A stretch of DNA of 64,000 nucleotides, taken from contig CAJXSN010000001.1 in assembly GCA_913060895.1 (NCBI GenBank), positions 248,001 through 312,000 on the forward strand, in the 5' to 3' direction. This document shows, in pieces, positions 34,301-42,859 of this stretch. Within the stretch, counting starts at the first letter, position 1. Each line of letters starts with the position of its first letter. A model generated the notes under the pieces. The model saw only the letters and a program-made list of their open reading frames with translations. It did no database searches and had not been told where the DNA came from. Both the position numbers and the translations under genes were made by a program. This DNA is from an uncultured Sphingomonadaceae bacterium (GTDB lineage: Bacteria > Pseudomonadota > Alphaproteobacteria > Sphingomonadales > Sphingomonadaceae).

Positions 34301-34374
34301 GTACCGATACTGCGGCGGGCGTTTACGACCTGTTCGGACGACGCTATTATGCGGGTGTTCGCCTCCAGTTCTAA
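31360..34374 (+). CDS. TonB-dependent outer-membrane receptor, 1004 residues
   Basis: A long energised outer-membrane transporter. Signal peptide ends in STPAMAQ. A TonB-box-like IVVTGSRI lies near residue 52, the plug domain follows (DDSGAINVQELLLENPVF, VLVNGRRVVSS, ILTGGASSLYGSDAVAGVVN), and the rest is a 22-strand barrel ending YDLFGRRYYAGVRLQF with a terminal Phe. An Asp/Gly-rich loop (DLDGDGFGDGDPGADGFN) may bind Ca2+. This is the long-plug type common in sphingomonads for peptide, carbohydrate or unknown large substrates; the ligand is not deducible. Many GGT, GTT and CGT codons suggest high expression. A perfect terminator follows. Confidence 0.92.
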   Translation: MKKLTSYKFGAASFALGVAIASTPAMAQGQPTTETLEAEGTADATNDQGLIVVTGSRIAQPQVESSSPLQIIDDAAIDDSGAINVQELLLENPVFGSPALNRTNAAFLTSGTGVATVDLRDLGSDRTLVLVNGRRVVSSLAGSSTVDLNVIPTQFINRVDILTGGASSLYGSDAVAGVVNFVYKKDFQGIEANGQYGLTEEGDDVRYQANVTAGTDFVDGAGNIMVHFGYSNEKGLLSRQRENTRFDDFDLFRFTGDPADFGTSVTPFFSSFPPQGRFITSGGTFTYDDNGNVKPGFSTNGPDLDGDGFGDGDPGADGFNRQNFRTLAVPVERYVFAAAGEYEISDGLNFFFEGTYNKTKSSRIIEPFPLESGGANGIFPTDGGFNIENIYDGDVVRNPYVPDEIFDAATDSNGDGLRDIGFTRRLAEFGTRSGTTERDFYRFVLGFDGDIGERFRWDVSYNYGNVSENQISSGQVNVVNFRDALAAITDVDDLNGNGLTNDVVCLNAEARANGCSPANIFGFGSLSQGAVNYIQAQGTYQTGITQQVIQGNISGSLFDLPAGPVGIAAGFEYRKESSFSDNDALTNQGLNAGNVLPDTSGSFDVREGFVELRVPLLADTTGFELLEIGGAARVSDYSTVGTVYSYSGTVVWQPVQPLRLRGTYARAVRAPNVSELFSGLSQTFPSGLTDPCENIGATGGGAIGTNCRADAGVAANIAANGVFTLNQSDLQGISGFNGGNPNLEEEESTSYTGGAVLSLGALGLGNATITADYYNIEVENVIGTFPRQFTLDQCYGQGNQTFCDLITRRQDGTAVNSAGSIDLINALAVNSATLETEGLDITGNVSFPLGLVGQDDRIALRGAYTHIFKYDYTPIAGADADPSDGEIGTAKDRFTLNAAYLNEDFKISLTGTYIGKSYEDDQFCAAFDLEPECISVSDEFYLDLQTTFYAADALEFYVGVDNLLDNDAPSILSGTSYNNTGTDTAAGVYDLFGRRYYAGVRLQF

Positions 34375-34396
34375 TAAGTAACTGGTTTGCTAGATT

Positions 34397-34428
34397 GGGG
34401 TGGCGAGCGTGCTCGCCACCCCTTTTTT
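34397..34428 (+). terminator. Perfect intrinsic terminator of the large receptor gene
   Basis: GGGGTGGCGAGC and GCTCGCCACCCC form a perfect 12-base stem with a GT loop, followed by six T. It ends 14 bases before the next ATG. Confidence 0.95.
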
Positions 34429-34442
34429 ATGGGATAAAAACT

Positions 34443-34739
34443 ATGATTATAAAATTCTTTGCTGTTGCTCTATTCGTGGGTGCCAGCACGCAGGGTTCGG
34501 AACCCATCGAAAAAGAAGTTGTGCAGGCCGAACCGATCTCTCAAACCCGTCCCATCCAAGCGATAAAAACCAGCGATGCCGAGAAAATCGTCTGTACGTA
34601 CGAAATGGTTGCTGGCAGCAAGATCCCAACAAAGCTGTGTATGACGAAGTTTCAGAGAGAACAGCTAGATCGCGATATCAAAGAAGAGCATGGTCGTCGG
34701 GCAAGCGCTAGCGAATGTAATGATCGAAATTTTTGCTGA
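34443..34739 (+). CDS. Small exported protein with Cys pairs, unknown function
   Basis: A 98-residue product. Signal peptide MIIKFFAVALFVGASTQGS. The mature part has IVCTYEMVAGSKIPTKLCMT, a C-x(15)-C unit followed by FQREQLDRD, and ends CNDRNFC. This unit resembles a small secreted family frequent in sphingomonads (CxxE..TGSRI...C.T..EW); recognition is from memory. The gene begins 14 bases after the strong terminator of the receptor and has only GGGA as ribosome site, so its promoter must lie within the receptor gene's end or it depends on readthrough. I start at the ATG at 34443; the longer frame from 34395 runs through the terminator. Confidence 0.62.
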   Translation: MIIKFFAVALFVGASTQGSEPIEKEVVQAEPISQTRPIQAIKTSDAEKIVCTYEMVAGSKIPTKLCMTKFQREQLDRDIKEEHGRRASASECNDRNFC

Positions 34740-34851
34740 GAGGCCTGACATTCAGACCAGCATGATCGTCCTCGGTTGATCGTTAGCTAAGACAAAGACC
34801 ACGAACCGCGATTGTACCGCGTGTTTCAAGATACGGTAATTGGAAACCGAC

Positions 34852-37434
34852 TTACTGAGAAACAACCATCTCTAAAGCGCCATCGCCTTCGTCAATGTTG
34901 ACTGTCGACCCATCGGGGACATCGCCCTGCAACAGCTTGTCCGCCAGCGGGTCCTGCACATAGCGTTGCACCGCGCGTTTCAGCGGACGAGCGCCGTAGA
35001 CCGGATCGTATCCCACCCGGCCCAGCCAGCGCAGTGCAGCATCGGTCAGATTCAGAGTGATTTTGCGGTCGGTCAGTAATTTCTGCACCCGGCCCACCTG
35101 AATTTCCACGATCGGGGCCATATGCTCCATGCTCAGACGGTGGAACAGGATGATCTCGTCCAACCGGTTCAGGAATTCGGGACGAAAATGGCCGCGCACG
35201 ACTTCCATTACTTGCGGTTCGACATCCTCGACCTTCTGATCGTCGGTCATATTCGCCAGATGTTGACTGCCGAGATTTGAGGTGAGGATAATCAGCGTAT
35301 TGCTGAAATCCACGATCCTTCCCTGTCCGTCGGTCAGGCGTCCATCGTCCAGCACTTGCAGCAGCACGTTGAACACGTCGGCATGGGCTTTCTCGACTTC
35401 GTCGAACAATACCACCTGATAGGGGCGCCGCCGCACGGCTTCAGTCAGAACGCCGCCTTCTTCATAGCCGACATAACCCGGAGGCGCACCGATCAGGCGG
35501 GCAACCGCGTGCTTCTCCATGAATTCGCTCATATCGATGCGTACCATTGCGCTGTCATCGTCGAACAGGAATCCGGCCAGCGCCTTGGTCAGCTCTGTCT
35601 TGCCGACGCCAGTGGGGCCCAGGAACAGGAAGCTCCCCAGCGGACGGTTCGGGTCTTGCAATCCGGCCCTAGCGCGGCGGATCGCCTTGGATACAGACAC
35701 GACGGCCTTTTCCTGCCCGATTACCCGCTTGCCGATTATCGATTCCATCTGGAGGAGCTTTTCTCGCTCGCCTTCCAGCATCCGGTCCATCGGGATGCCG
35801 GTCGCACGGCTGACCACGCCAGCAATATCGTCCTCCGTCACTTCCTCGCGCAGCAGAGCATTTTCGGTATGTCCGCTGGCCTCGGCCAATTGTTTTTCGA
35901 GCGCAGGGATCTTACCGTAAGACAGCTCTCCCGCCTTCGCCAGATCGCCGGCACGTTCGGCCTGCTCCAGCTCTATCCGTGCTGCATCCAGTTCTTCCTT
36001 CACCCGGCTTTCGGCGTGAATCTTGTCGCGTTCGTTTTGCCAGCGTGTGGTCAGTTCACTCGATTGCTGCTCGAGTTCTGAAAGTTCCTTGCGCAAAGTC
36101 GCCAGCCGATCCTTAGACGCAGCATCACTTTCCCTGCCAAGCGCGCTCTCTTCGATCTTTAGCTGGATAATCCGGCGGTCGAGCCCTTCGATTTCCTCCG
36201 GCTTGCTCTCCACTTCCATACGGATGCGGCTGGCGGCCTCGTCCATCAGGTCGATCGCCTTGTCGGGCAGGAAACGGTTTTGAATATAGCGGTGGCTCAG
36301 CTGCGCTGCGGCAACAATCGCGCCATCGGTAATCCGCACACCGTGGTGCAGTTCATACTTGTCCTTGATCCCGCGCAGAATGCTGATCGTATCTTCCACG
36401 CTTGGCTCGTCGATATAAACCGACTGGAACCGCCGCTGCAGCGCAGGGTCCTTCTCGACATATTTCTGATATTCATCGAGCGTAGTCGCGCCGATGCAGT
36501 GCAGTTCACCGCGCGACAATGCAGGTTTGAGCAGATTGGATGCATCCATACTGCCTTCCGAAGCGCCTGCTCCGATCAGCGTATGCATCTCGTCGATAAA
36601 CAGAATAATCTGCCCATCGGCACCCTTCACCTCGTCCAGCACGGCTTTCAACCGTTCCTCGAACTCCCCGCGATACTTCGCGCCGGCAATCAACGCACCC
36701 ATGTCGAGGGACATCAGCGTGCGCCCCTTCAGGCTGTCGGGCACGTCGCCATTGGCAATGCGCAGGGCAAGCCCTTCGGCGATCGCGGTTTTACCGGTCC
36801 CGGGTTCGCCGATCAGTGCAGGGTTATTCTTCGTGCGCCGGGCGAGAATTTGTACGGTGCGACGGATTTCCTCGTCGCGGCCAATTACCGGGTCCAGCTT
36901 GCCTTCACGCGCAGCCTCGGTCAGATCGCGGGCATATTTTTTCATGGCATCGTAGGATTCTTCGGCGCTGGCGCTGTCTGCGGTGCGTCCGCCGCGCAAT
37001 TCGGTAATGGCGGTTTCCAACTTCTTTGCATCCAGACCGGCAGCCTTCAACGCCTGACCGGCAGACGTGGTCGTCGCAAGAGCGAGCGCGACCAGCAGCC
37101 GCTCGACTGTCACATAGGCATCGCCCGATTTCTCGGCGATCTGCTCTGCCTGATCCAGCACGCGTACCGCGTCATTATCCAGACCCGGCGTCTGCTGTGC
37201 GCCTCCTCCACTGACAGCCGGGATTTTGGCCAATGCCGCATCGACCTCATCCTCGACCATGCGCGGCGCGCCGCCAGCACGAGCGACCAGTCCGCTGGCC
37301 ATGCCTTCGGGGTCTTCGATCATCGCTTTAAGCAAATGCCCCGGCGTTATTCGCTGATGGTTCATGCGGATGGCGACGGTTTGAGCTGCTTGCAGGAAAC
37401 CCTTCGCGCGGTCGGTAAATTTTTCGAGATTCAT
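34852..37434 (-). CDS. clpB: ATP-dependent chaperone ClpB
   Basis: A hexameric AAA+ disaggregase working with DnaK to rescue heat-aggregated proteins. The 860-residue product has the N-domain ([20 protein letters not shown]), two ATPase modules with Walker [10 protein letters not shown] and [10 protein letters not shown], the conserved pore loops, and between them the coiled-coil middle domain (about residues 400-520, many Glu/Arg heptads) that distinguishes ClpB from ClpA/C. I prefer the ATG at 37434 ([13 protein letters not shown]): AGAGG is ten bases upstream, whereas the ATG at 37443 has it directly adjacent. An apparent heat-shock promoter lies upstream. Confidence 0.97.
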   Translation of the reverse strand: MNLEKFTDRAKGFLQAAQTVAIRMNHQRITPGHLLKAMIEDPEGMASGLVARAGGAPRMVEDEVDAALAKIPAVSGGGAQQTPGLDNDAVRVLDQAEQIAEKSGDAYVTVERLLVALALATTTSAGQALKAAGLDAKKLETAITELRGGRTADSASAEESYDAMKKYARDLTEAAREGKLDPVIGRDEEIRRTVQILARRTKNNPALIGEPGTGKTAIAEGLALRIANGDVPDSLKGRTLMSLDMGALIAGAKYRGEFEERLKAVLDEVKGADGQIILFIDEMHTLIGAGASEGSMDASNLLKPALSRGELHCIGATTLDEYQKYVEKDPALQRRFQSVYIDEPSVEDTISILRGIKDKYELHHGVRITDGAIVAAAQLSHRYIQNRFLPDKAIDLMDEAASRIRMEVESKPEEIEGLDRRIIQLKIEESALGRESDAASKDRLATLRKELSELEQQSSELTTRWQNERDKIHAESRVKEELDAARIELEQAERAGDLAKAGELSYGKIPALEKQLAEASGHTENALLREEVTEDDIAGVVSRATGIPMDRMLEGEREKLLQMESIIGKRVIGQEKAVVSVSKAIRRARAGLQDPNRPLGSFLFLGPTGVGKTELTKALAGFLFDDDSAMVRIDMSEFMEKHAVARLIGAPPGYVGYEEGGVLTEAVRRRPYQVVLFDEVEKAHADVFNVLLQVLDDGRLTDGQGRIVDFSNTLIILTSNLGSQHLANMTDDQKVEDVEPQVMEVVRGHFRPEFLNRLDEIILFHRLSMEHMAPIVEIQVGRVQKLLTDRKITLNLTDAALRWLGRVGYDPVYGARPLKRAVQRYVQDPLADKLLQGDVPDGSTVNIDEGDGALEMVVSQ

Positions 37435-37466
37435 CTGATCCATGCCTCTGTAGTGTTACCGTATCC

Positions 37467-37494
37467 ATATAATGTTGCATTTCTGCAACACAAG
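37467..37494 (-). promoter_or_regulatory. Apparent heat-shock promoter of clpB with internal palindrome
   Basis: On the minus strand, CTTG (complement of 37491-37494) and CATTATAT (37467-37474) are 16 bases apart, close to the alphaproteobacterial RpoH pattern. Between them is TGTTGCA-GAAA-TGCAACA, a perfect 7-base inverted repeat (37473-37490). It fits a sigma-32 promoter with an operator lying in the spacer. No TSS data; call is by eye. Confidence 0.5.
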
Positions 37495-37627
37495 TGCCGA
37501 CATTGCATTCGGCCGGTGTGTTAGTTGCATATAGGACCACTGGCTGCCCCTGCGAGTCCGCATGCGCAAAATACTTTCAGGCACTGCACTGCCGCGCTAG
37601 GCACGTCTGCAAGGGGAGCCTATAGAC

Positions 37628-39889
37628 ATGAAACCGATTTTCGCGCGTACTGGCTGGGTGGTTCTTGCGCTTGTCCTGATGGTGCTGGTGGCTCTGATGG
37701 TGTGGGAGCCATTTGCCGCGCGAGAAGGCCGTGCGCCCGTCACCACGCGTACTTACACTGCAGAAATTATCCGCGACGATTTCGGCGTTCCGCACATTTA
37801 CGGGAAGACCGATGCAGACGTGGCATACGGCGTCGCCATCGCCCATGCAGAGGATGATTTCTTCACCCTGCAGGATGTCGCAGCGATGACGCGCGGACGG
37901 TACGGAGCTATCGCCGGGCAGGACGGCGCTCAGGTCGACTATATGTATCACCTGCTGGGCAGCCGGAAGACCGCGCAGCAGGAATACCCCAAGCTGCCCG
38001 CAGATACGCGCGCATTGTTCGATGCCTATGCTGCCGGAATGAATCATTACGCGGCTAACAATCCTGATGAAATAAAACTGGACAAGCTATTCCCGATCAA
38101 CGGCGAGGATGTCGCGGCAGGTTTTGCATTGCGGCAACCATTCTTCTTCGGCCTCGCCAATGTGATCGGCCCGCTGGTGGCCGGCGAACCATTGAATCGG
38201 GAGCACGGCCAGAAAATACCCATGCCCCCGACGCCGGGTCCAGAAAGCCGACCAGGCGATGCCGAGCCGATTATGGTGGAGGAAAACGAAGCACCACCTG
38301 TTGCTTCTGCTCGCCCCCTGCCCGTTTCGATGGGAGAAGACGGTGGCTATGCTGGATCCAACGCCTTTGCCGTCGCGCCTGCAAAATCTGGCGGACCGAC
38401 CATCCTGATTTCCAATGCCCACCAGCCGTGGCGCGGCGGGGTAGCGTGGTACGAACTGGTCGTGGAAAGCGAAGAAGGCTGGCACTATGCGGGCGCGAAT
38501 TTCCCCGGCAGCCCCTTCCCGTTTCTGGGCCACAACGAAAATCTTGGATGGACCAATACGGTCAATACCCCCGACATGGTCGATGTGTACAAACTGGAGA
38601 TGGACGACACCGGCACGCGCTATAGGCTGGATGGCGAATGGCGCGATCTGGAAAGCGATACCGTCACTTTGCCGGTCAAGATCGGGCCTCTTGTACTGCC
38701 GATCCGCCGCGATGTTTATCGCAGCGCCCACGGCCCTGTCATTAAGAACGGCAACGGAGCTTTTGCCGTACGCTATGGCGGGATCGGCAATCTTGGTTCG
38801 GTTGACGCCTATTACCGGCTGAACAAGGCCAAGACGTTCGAGGAATGGCAGGGTATTCTTGCGCGCATGGACATCCCCTCCACCAATTTCATCTATGGCG
38901 ACGACGCAGGCAATATCGCCAATATCTACAATGCCGCGATCCCGGACCGGGTGGCGCAGGTGGATGGCCGGACAGTCGACTGGCGCAACGTATTGCCCGG
39001 CGATGACAGTGATCTGATCTGGTCCGGCCCGGTCGAATATGAACGCCTGCCTCGCTACGTTAACCCCGCAAGTGGGTGGGTGTTCGAGGCGAACAACAAC
39101 CCCTTCATGGATGCAGGCCCGGGCAGCGATTTGTCGGAGGCCGATTTCGCGCCGGAGATGGGCATCGAGACGAAGAATACCAATCGCGGAACACGCGGGT
39201 GGAAATTGATGAGCGAAGCGAACCTGCTCGACCGCGCTGCGCTGGAGAAAATCAAGTACGATACGGTTTATGAACGCGGCGGCTATGTAGCCCGGATGCT
39301 GGACGAGGTGGCGAAAACGAAACCGCGCAGTCCCGATGCCAAGAAGGCGCGCCGGATGCTTGGCGAATGGGATATGGCCGCAGACGGTATAGGCGAGGCC
39401 GATGCGCTGGCCCTGCTGATGATCCGGCCTTTCATGGGCTCGTCCTATCAGAACACGCCGTGGCCCGATGCACAGGAGGAACTGGAACGATCAACCGAGC
39501 ATTTGATGGAGCACTTCGGACAGCTCGATCCGCCCATGAGCGATCTGCTGCGGCTGCGTCAGGGAAAAGGGAAGTACGCAGTCGATCTGCCGCTGGACGG
39601 CGGATCGGATACACTGCGCGCCTCCACCTTGTGGGATGTGGACGATGACGGACGGCTGTCCGTCCGGCACGGCGACAGTTTCATCCAATGGGTCGAATGG
39701 GAAGCGGGCAAGCCTGTCACCAGCCGCTCCATCCAACCCTTCGGCTCTGCCACCACACGCCCTGACAGTCCGCATTACACAGACCAGTCGGCGCTGTTTG
39801 TTCGACACAGATTGAAACCTGTCCACTTCTGGCGCGGGGATGTGCTGGCCAACGCCGCCAGCCGCAAAGTCGTAACCAACGCCCGATAG
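37628..39889 (+). CDS. Penicillin acylase family hydrolase
   Basis: An N-terminal-nucleophile hydrolase of 753 residues made as one precursor and self-cleaved into alpha and beta chains. N-terminal membrane segment WVVLALVLMVLVALMVW is a signal or anchor. The alpha part has IIRDDFGVPHIYGKTDADVAYG and EDDFFTLQ. The new N-terminus is expected at Ser244 in GYAGSNAFAVAP, followed by NAHQPW and GSPFPFLGHNENLGWTNT. The family cleaves amides, including beta-lactams and acyl-homoserine lactones; this member may quench quorum signals, but its substrate is unknown. GGGGAG lies upstream of the ATG. Confidence 0.9.
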   Translation: MKPIFARTGWVVLALVLMVLVALMVWEPFAAREGRAPVTTRTYTAEIIRDDFGVPHIYGKTDADVAYGVAIAHAEDDFFTLQDVAAMTRGRYGAIAGQDGAQVDYMYHLLGSRKTAQQEYPKLPADTRALFDAYAAGMNHYAANNPDEIKLDKLFPINGEDVAAGFALRQPFFFGLANVIGPLVAGEPLNREHGQKIPMPPTPGPESRPGDAEPIMVEENEAPPVASARPLPVSMGEDGGYAGSNAFAVAPAKSGGPTILISNAHQPWRGGVAWYELVVESEEGWHYAGANFPGSPFPFLGHNENLGWTNTVNTPDMVDVYKLEMDDTGTRYRLDGEWRDLESDTVTLPVKIGPLVLPIRRDVYRSAHGPVIKNGNGAFAVRYGGIGNLGSVDAYYRLNKAKTFEEWQGILARMDIPSTNFIYGDDAGNIANIYNAAIPDRVAQVDGRTVDWRNVLPGDDSDLIWSGPVEYERLPRYVNPASGWVFEANNNPFMDAGPGSDLSEADFAPEMGIETKNTNRGTRGWKLMSEANLLDRAALEKIKYDTVYERGGYVARMLDEVAKTKPRSPDAKKARRMLGEWDMAADGIGEADALALLMIRPFMGSSYQNTPWPDAQEELERSTEHLMEHFGQLDPPMSDLLRLRQGKGKYAVDLPLDGGSDTLRASTLWDVDDDGRLSVRHGDSFIQWVEWEAGKPVTSRSIQPFGSATTRPDSPHYTDQSALFVRHRLKPVHFWRGDVLANAASRKVVTNAR

Positions 39890-39982
39890 GAACAGACTGG
39901 CGCGCCATTTGTTGACATCAATGTAAGCAGCGGCGAAAGCTGTATCTGGAATTCAACACTTATACCAAATCAGGAGAATATT

Positions 39983-40285
39983 ATGTCTGTAGCAGGTGCG
40001 TATGATACTGTCGTGAAAAGCCCCATGGGCGACCAGAAGGGCACGTTCACCGTAGTGCCCGCTGATGACGGCACTTTTACCGGTTCGATGGAAGGCGGCA
40101 TGGGTTCTATGGACGTCGAAAACGGCAAGGTCGATGGAGACAAGCTGACCTGGAACATGGACATGACGGTTCCGATGCCAATGAAACTGGAATGCGAAGC
40201 AACGGTCGATGGCGACCAGCTGACCGGTAATGTCAACGCAGGTGCCTTCGGCGCTATGCCGCTGACCGGCGAACGCAAAAGCTGA
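39983..40285 (+). CDS. Small beta-strand-rich protein, unknown function
   Basis: A 100-residue protein with no signal peptide. It reads as alternating short strands and turns: AYDTVVKSPMGDQKGTFTV, DGTFTGSMEG, DVENGKVDGDKLTWNMDM, KLECEATVDGDQLTGNV, FGAMPLTGERKS. It looks like a compact beta-barrel or lipocalin-like fold with an internally repeated pattern (VDGDKLTWN / VDGDQLTGN). Similar units occur as C-terminal domains of larger proteins in related bacteria (from memory). AGGAGA sits well before the ATG and a strong terminator follows, so it is a single-gene unit and likely well expressed. Confidence 0.72.
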   Translation: MSVAGAYDTVVKSPMGDQKGTFTVVPADDGTFTGSMEGGMGSMDVENGKVDGDKLTWNMDMTVPMPMKLECEATVDGDQLTGNVNAGAFGAMPLTGERKS

Positions 40286-40304
40286 TTTTTCTCACACGCA
40301 AACA

Positions 40305-40338
40305 AAAGGGCCTTCGGAGCGATCCGGAGGCCCTTTTT
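40305..40338 (+). terminator. Strong intrinsic terminator
   Basis: AAAGGGCCTTCGGA and TCCGGAGGCCCTTT pair (one wobble) around GCGA and end in a T run. It follows the small beta-rich protein gene by 19 bases. Confidence 0.92.
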
Positions 40339-40469
40339 AGTTGCCCTGGACTGCAAAGAAATCGGCATTGTCGCCAAGCTGACATTTTTTCGCAGTCAAA
40401 CTGACATCGCACGCGGCTAGCGGGGGCGGGAATTACCCTTGCCCTTCACCCATTCGAGGTAGCAGCCCC

Positions 40470-42821
40470 ATGAAAGTATTTCACGTCCGCGCCGCACTGC
40501 TCGCAACCATTGCCCTGCCGGTATCCCCCTTACTGGCTCAGGATCGTAGCATTTCCGCTGATGACGCTTCGGAACAGTCCGGCAATGTGATCGTCGTCAC
40601 GGCGCAGAAGATCGAGCAGCGGGCGCAGGATGTACCGATAACCATCAGTGCGACCACCGGTGAACGGATCGAGGAACTGGGTGTCAGCGATCTCGACGAA
40701 CTTTCCAACTATGTGCCCGGCCTCAATATCCAGGAACAGAGCGCTAACAATCCCGGCATCGTTATCCGCGGCATCACTTCTGATTCGGGTTCCTCGCAAC
40801 AGGGGCCGCGGGTTACGCTGTATTATAACGGCATCGATATTTCCCGTTCGCGTGGATCCTACCAGTCGATTTATGACCTTGACCGGGTGGAGGTTATCAA
40901 GGGACCGCAGGCAACCCTGTTCGGAACCGCTTCCGCCGTAGGTGCCATCAGCCTGGTTTCGGCAAAACCCGAACCGGGGGTCTCTGGTGAAATACGCGGT
41001 GGTTACGGGAATTTTGACCAGACCTTGCTTGCCGGCCATCTCAACGCCGGGTCCGATGTTATCGCAGGCCGCATCGCATTCGAATGGCGCACGCGTGACG
41101 GCTATGTCGAAAACCTCGCATCCAGCCAGACCGAGGATCTGTATTCGCAGGATCAGCTCGGCATTCGGGGGTCGCTTCGTTTTACACCGAATGATGATCT
41201 GACAGTGGATCTGACCGGCACCTATGACCGGCAGCGCAATGGCGGTACACCGTTCATATCCGGCACTTTCCCGACGGAGGCTGGGTCGGCCACACCCTTC
41301 GGACCGGCTAATCTGGGCGGGTCGCCCTTCTCCTCAGATGCGCTGGGCAATGGTCAGCTCGGCCTTGTACGCGATGTCTATGATGTCAATCTGACAGCGC
41401 AATACTCCATCACCGACAGCCTGACATTCACCACAGTCAACGGATACCGCGAGTTCGACAGTGCCGAGGTGTTCGACGCCGATGGGTCTGCCGCGCCCTT
41501 CCTCGAATTCGCCGAAATCGCTGAGGGCTGGCAGTTCAGTCATGAGGGCCGCTTCGCTTATGCCGATACGATGTGGCGCGCATCCTTCGGCTACAATTTC
41601 TTCACCGAGAAGGGCCACCAGACCGTGCCTTTTTCGACCGAGGAGGGGCTGTTCCTGCAATGCCTCACATCGCTGTTCGGCGCACCTCTTATCCCCGGAA
41701 TCCCGTGTGTTGCGCCCGATGGCAGCGTGCCTGCCCTGGGTGTAACGGGCTTAGCCACAGGCGGCGCGGCGACTGCAATTCCCTATTCTTCAGTGTTCGA
41801 GGACCGGGGTGACAACCAGAGTTATTCGGTTTTCGCCGACGCAACCTTCATCCCCGCTGACAGTCTGGAACTCACCGCCGGGGCGCGTCTGCTGATCGAG
41901 CAACGCAAATCGGGTTATGTCTCGAGCGTGCCCAATTCGGTGCTGAGCGACGCACCGCTGATCCCTGGGCAGGTCAGCACCGGTGGCCAGCTGTTCGAGG
42001 CAGACCGCAGCTTCTCCGCCGTACTGCCCCGCTTCAATGCTCTGTACCGTATTTCGCCCGCGGTGAATGTCTTTGCCACCGTGTCCAAGGGCCGCCGTTC
42101 GCCAGTCGTGCAGCTTGGTGCGGCAAACGGCGCGGCCGGAACCGTGCCGAACCTCCAGCTGGTGCCAGAGGAAACTGTCTGGAACTACGAAGGTGGTCTC
42201 AAATTTTCCGACCGGATGATCTCCGGTTCCGTGGGTGTATATTATCAGAAATATGACGGTTTTCAGGTCAGCGTTCCACAACTGGATCCTGCCGGTCAGC
42301 CGACCGGAACATTCATCACGCAAAGCGTTGGCAAGGCCAGCAATCTGGGGCTCGAGGCGGAACTGGCCATCGACCCGACGGACTGGCTGCAGATTTTTGG
42401 CAATGTCGGATATATCGATGGGGGGATCGACGAAAGCGATGCCATTTCCGCAGAGTTTTCAGGAGCGCGCTTCCGCCTTCAGCCTGAATGGCAGGCCGCC
42501 GCAGGTTTCACCATCGACGCCCCGCTGGGCAATGGTGTTCGCTTCTTCGCTACGCCCAGCATCACCCATCGCAGCCGGATATTCTTCGAAGTGCCGAATA
42601 ACCGGGATATCTCGCAAGAAGGTGTGACCCTGATCAATGCACGCGCCGGGTTCAGTTTCGCCGAGGAGCGGTACGAAATCGCCGGATTTGTCCGCAATGC
42701 AACTAACGAGAATTACCTGCTCGATGCCGGCAATACCGGTGGCGCATTTGGTATCCCTACCTTCATTCCGGCAGAACCGCGGTTTTACGGCATCCAGCTG
42801 ACGGCGAAATTCGGGGATTGA
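40470..42821 (+). CDS. TonB-dependent outer-membrane receptor, 783 residues
   Basis: A second energised outer-membrane receptor, of the shorter siderophore/small-molecule type. Signal peptide ends PVSPLLAQ; TonB-box-like NVIVVTAQK is near residue 40; the plug has QDVPITISATTGERIEELGV, LSNYVPGLNIQ, VIRGITSD and VEVIKGPQATLFGTASAVGA; the barrel ends RFYGIQLTAKFGD. Sphingomonads carry many such receptors. Ligand unknown; no TonB-system or catabolic partner is next to it. It is convergent with gatB. Confidence 0.92.
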   Translation: MKVFHVRAALLATIALPVSPLLAQDRSISADDASEQSGNVIVVTAQKIEQRAQDVPITISATTGERIEELGVSDLDELSNYVPGLNIQEQSANNPGIVIRGITSDSGSSQQGPRVTLYYNGIDISRSRGSYQSIYDLDRVEVIKGPQATLFGTASAVGAISLVSAKPEPGVSGEIRGGYGNFDQTLLAGHLNAGSDVIAGRIAFEWRTRDGYVENLASSQTEDLYSQDQLGIRGSLRFTPNDDLTVDLTGTYDRQRNGGTPFISGTFPTEAGSATPFGPANLGGSPFSSDALGNGQLGLVRDVYDVNLTAQYSITDSLTFTTVNGYREFDSAEVFDADGSAAPFLEFAEIAEGWQFSHEGRFAYADTMWRASFGYNFFTEKGHQTVPFSTEEGLFLQCLTSLFGAPLIPGIPCVAPDGSVPALGVTGLATGGAATAIPYSSVFEDRGDNQSYSVFADATFIPADSLELTAGARLLIEQRKSGYVSSVPNSVLSDAPLIPGQVSTGGQLFEADRSFSAVLPRFNALYRISPAVNVFATVSKGRRSPVVQLGAANGAAGTVPNLQLVPEETVWNYEGGLKFSDRMISGSVGVYYQKYDGFQVSVPQLDPAGQPTGTFITQSVGKASNLGLEAELAIDPTDWLQIFGNVGYIDGGIDESDAISAEFSGARFRLQPEWQAAAGFTIDAPLGNGVRFFATPSITHRSRIFFEVPNNRDISQEGVTLINARAGFSFAEERYEIAGFVRNATNENYLLDAGNTGGAFGIPTFIPAEPRFYGIQLTAKFGD

Positions 42822-42859
42822 ATTTCAGGCGCACCGCCGGGGCACATGCTCCGGCGGTG

